Shown: positions 62,346 to 64,000 of the stretch, in pieces
Layout of the letters: each line of letters opens with the position of its first letter
Numbering within the stretch: position 1 is the first letter of the stretch
Assembly (NCBI RefSeq): GCF_013266695.1
Contig: NZ_JABRXF010000003.1
Span: 372,001-436,000, forward strand
Origin: Hongsoonwoonella zoysiae
Lineage (GTDB): Bacteria > Pseudomonadota > Alphaproteobacteria > Rhizobiales > Stappiaceae
Direction of reading: 5' to 3'
DNA length: 64,000 nt
Notes under the pieces: model-generated
The model's input: only the letters and a program-made list of their open reading frames with translations
Told to the model about the DNA's origin: nothing
Databases searched by the model: none
Made by a program: the position numbers and the translations under genes

Positions 62346-62369
62346 CCGGCCGCAGCTTCGTGCGGCCGG
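62346..62369 (-). promoter_or_regulatory. Intercistronic hairpin between pstS and pstC
   Basis: A 9-bp perfect stem (CCGGCCGCA / TGCGGCCGG) with a 6-base loop, 17 bp after the pstS stop and without a uridine run. It probably protects pstS mRNA and lowers read-through. Confidence 0.6.
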
Positions 62370-62385
62370 CTGCGCAGATCGTGTC

Positions 62386-63405
62386 TTAGAGGCTGAGCGG
62401 CGTCAGGTTTCTGGCCGTCTCGCCAACCTCTTCACGTTTGTCCTCCGGCAGCGGGATCAGGCCTTTGTCGGTCAGGTAGCCTTCGTCGCCCCAGGTGCCT
62501 TCGTCGGTAAACTCGGCAACATATTCCTCGATGCCCGGGATCACGCCGACATGCTCTTTCTTGACGTAGAAGAAGAGCGAGCGGGAAACCGGATACTCAC
62601 CGTCGGCGATCGCCTCGAACGTCGGCGAAATGCCGTTGATCTTTGCACCCTTGATCTTGTCGGCATTCTGATCGAGGAACGAGAAGCCGAAGATACCGAA
62701 TGCCTTCGGGTTCGCTTCCAGCTTCTGGACGATCAGGTTGTCGTTTTCGCCAGCTTCGATATAGGCGCCGTCCTCACGGATAGCCGTGCACTTGTTACCC
62801 TCAAGCCCGGCATCGGCACCACCTGGAACCTGCTCGCAGCCATACTCCATGACGAGTTCTTCAAACGCGTCACGCGTACCGGAAGTCGGTGGGGGCCCCA
62901 GAACCTCGATCTTCTCCGTCGGCAGCGAAGCGTCGATGTCCGACCAGTTCTGATAAGGATTGGCAACGAGCTTGCCGTCGACCGGAACTTCCTTGGCAAG
63001 GGCAAGGAATATCTGCTCGCGCGAGACGTCGAGGTCGGCGCCCGACTTTGCGTCGGCAAGCACGATGCCGTCGAAGCCGACGGTAACCTCGATCGGTGTC
63101 ACGCCGTTGGCCTGGCAGGTCTCCAGCTCTGACTTCTTCATGCGGCGCGAAGCGTTGGTGATGTCCGGCGTACCCTCGCCGACACCTTCGCAGAACAGCT
63201 TGATGCCACCGCCGGAGCCCGTGGATTCAACAACCGGCGTCTTGTAGGTCGTCTTCTGGCCGAACTGCTCCGCAACCGCGGTCGCGAACGGAAAGACAGT
63301 GGAGGAACCGACGATCTGGATCTGATCGCGCGCTTCGGCGGCCCCGGCAACGATGGTGCTTGCGGTCGCAAGCGCTACCGCACTCGCAAAAGTCTTGATT
63401 TTCAC
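62386..63405 (-). CDS. pstS: Phosphate-binding protein PstS
   Basis: A 339-residue periplasmic protein. A signal peptide ends near residue 25 (AGAAEA|RDQ). The mature start QIVGSSTVFPFATAVAEQFG is the phosphate-binding signature. The domain boundary STGSGGGIKLFCEG holds the serine/glycine-rich phosphate loop. It delivers phosphate to PstCA. It is preceded by two Pho boxes (63499-63538) and is the first gene of pstSCAB-phoU-phoB. Confidence 0.95.
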   Translation of the reverse strand: MKIKTFASAVALATASTIVAGAAEARDQIQIVGSSTVFPFATAVAEQFGQKTTYKTPVVESTGSGGGIKLFCEGVGEGTPDITNASRRMKKSELETCQANGVTPIEVTVGFDGIVLADAKSGADLDVSREQIFLALAKEVPVDGKLVANPYQNWSDIDASLPTEKIEVLGPPPTSGTRDAFEELVMEYGCEQVPGGADAGLEGNKCTAIREDGAYIEAGENDNLIVQKLEANPKAFGIFGFSFLDQNADKIKGAKINGISPTFEAIADGEYPVSRSLFFYVKKEHVGVIPGIEEYVAEFTDEGTWGDEGYLTDKGLIPLPEDKREEVGETARNLTPLSL

Positions 63406-63498
63406 CTGGCCTCTCCCTTCGAGTGTTCAGGATTTCTTAACGTTTGCGCTTCGCAGGCAAGTTCCCTTGCGAAACCGAGCGGACCGTAGCGGCCTCGG

Positions 63499-63538
63499 AT
63501 GTGACTTCTATGACGATTCAATCTCAGTTTTATGACGA
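63499..63538 (-). promoter_or_regulatory. Two tandem Pho boxes upstream of pstS
   Basis: Read on the minus strand: TCGTCAT-AAAA-CTGAGAT (63538-63521) and TCGTCAT-AGAA-GTCACAT (63516-63499). They match the CTGTCAT-N4-CTGTCAT Pho-box plan, and start 22 bp apart, the normal PhoB dimer repeat. They lie just after the phoR stop. Confidence 0.8.
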
Positions 63539-63540
63539 TA

Positions 63541-64000
63541 TTAGCTATTGATTTGATGAGGCTTTTCGGTCTCCGCGTCAGCCTTGTAACGATCGGCCTT
63601 GCTTATTTTGACCGTGAAACAGGCGCCTTGCCCGCCAGTGCTTTCGATTTCCAGCCTTGCGCGATGTCGCGTGAGAATGTGCTTGACGATCGCAAGCCCC
63701 AGGCCCGTTCCCTTCATTTCCCGGCTTGTCGCCACGTCAACCCGGTAGAAGCGCTCCGTCAGCCGGGGAAGATGCTCCGCCTCGATGCCGGGTCCGTAAT
63801 CGCGAATCGATATCGCCCACCATTCGGTGCCACGCATTTCGGCATCAGCCCTTGCCGCTATGTCCAGGCGTTTGCCGGACGCACCGTATTTGAGCGCATT
63901 TTCAGTCAGGTTTTCAAAGACTTCCGTCAGTTCATCCTTGTCGCCGCGCACCAGGATTTCGCCGGGGGGCAGATCAAGGGCAAGTTCAACCCCAAGTTCA
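63541..64000 (-). CDS. phoR: Phosphate regulon sensor histidine kinase PhoR (3' part only)
   Basis: The C-terminal ~152 residues of a histidine kinase run off the right edge. The catalytic ATP-binding domain has the N box (ENLTENALKYG), G1 (DYGPGIEAE), F box (RFYRVD) and G2 (GTGLGLAIVKHI). The frame continues upstream to the window edge (VELALDLPPGEIL before the GTG at 63951), so that GTG is not the true start. Gene order phoR-pstS-pstC-pstA-pstB-phoU-phoB makes PhoR the assignment. The sensor and dimerisation parts are outside the window. Confidence 0.9.
   Translation of the reverse strand, partial: ELGVELALDLPPGEILVRGDKDELTEVFENLTENALKYGASGKRLDIAARADAEMRGTEWWAISIRDYGPGIEAEHLPRLTERFYRVDVATSREMKGTGLGLAIVKHILTRHRARLEIESTGGQGACFTVKISKADRYKADAETEKPHQINS

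Noticed and set aside
1-64000. CRISPR arrays, insertion sequences and toxin-antitoxin or defence modules
   Set aside because: No repeat-spacer pattern, transposase or nuclease/toxin pair was found in any frame examined.

Overview
The window is a GC-rich chromosomal segment of an alphaproteobacterium, most likely of the order Hyphomicrobiales (Rhizobiales). The evidence is the gene content: a PodJ-like polar scaffold, GcrA, an argD-argF-hslO cluster beside gcrA, a choXWV/betIAB divergon with a BetI box, a SAM-II riboswitch in front of metZ, class I LysRS, and a phoR-pstSCAB-phoU-phoB cluster. No phage, plasmid, IS or CRISPR module was seen. The segment is mostly core genome with small accessory patches.

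1-8.4 kb: a 5'-complete polar-localisation protein running off the left edge, a divergent MerR regulator with a near-perfect palindrome in its promoter, REP-like palindromes, a frameshifted secreted-protein gene of lower GC, and the overlapping pair lhr-type helicase/pdeM. 8.5-16 kb: a small membrane protein, an HDAC-like deacetylase, a MATE exporter, a Gfo/Idh/MocA oxidoreductase, a GNAT enzyme and the choline ABC importer choXWV. 16-20 kb: betI-betA-betB, which with choXWV takes up choline and converts it to glycine betaine. 20-25 kb: a GST, a TetR regulator, and a four-gene unit of small membrane subunit, SSS symporter, membrane protein and haloacid dehalogenase, which may take up and dehalogenate small carboxylates.

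25-36 kb: arsC, pyrD, a DUF952 gene, an S24-type repressor with an SNase-like gene, an SGNH hydrolase, lysS, a TerB protein with a possible coupled leader peptide, a PAS-GGDEF-EAL protein, apaG, an AT-rich gap, and a CDP-alcohol phosphatidyltransferase. 35-46 kb: metZ under a SAM-II riboswitch and terminator, a CHASE2 nucleotide cyclase with a FecR-domain partner, a dCTP-deaminase family protein, a YigZ protein, a NaChBac-type sodium channel, tRNA-Gly(CCC), a membrane glycosyltransferase whose stop codon lies inside the tRNA, a periplasmic solute-binding protein and an alpha/beta hydrolase.

46-64 kb: an RND efflux pump with its adaptor, hslO-argF-argD, gcrA, a VOC-family pseudogene interrupted by an amber codon, then phoB, phoU, pstB, pstA, pstC, pstS and the 3' part of phoR, all on the minus strand, with two Pho boxes 22 bp apart in front of pstS. 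Two features of this last part stand out: a PstA with a long periplasmic coiled-coil insertion and an RND permease with two extra hydrophobic segments.

I did not find a clearly new multi-gene defence or metabolic system. The best candidates for follow-up are the SSS/dehalogenase unit, the glycosyltransferase/solute-binding divergon, the FecR-cyclase pair, the coiled-coil PstA and the amber-interrupted VOC gene.
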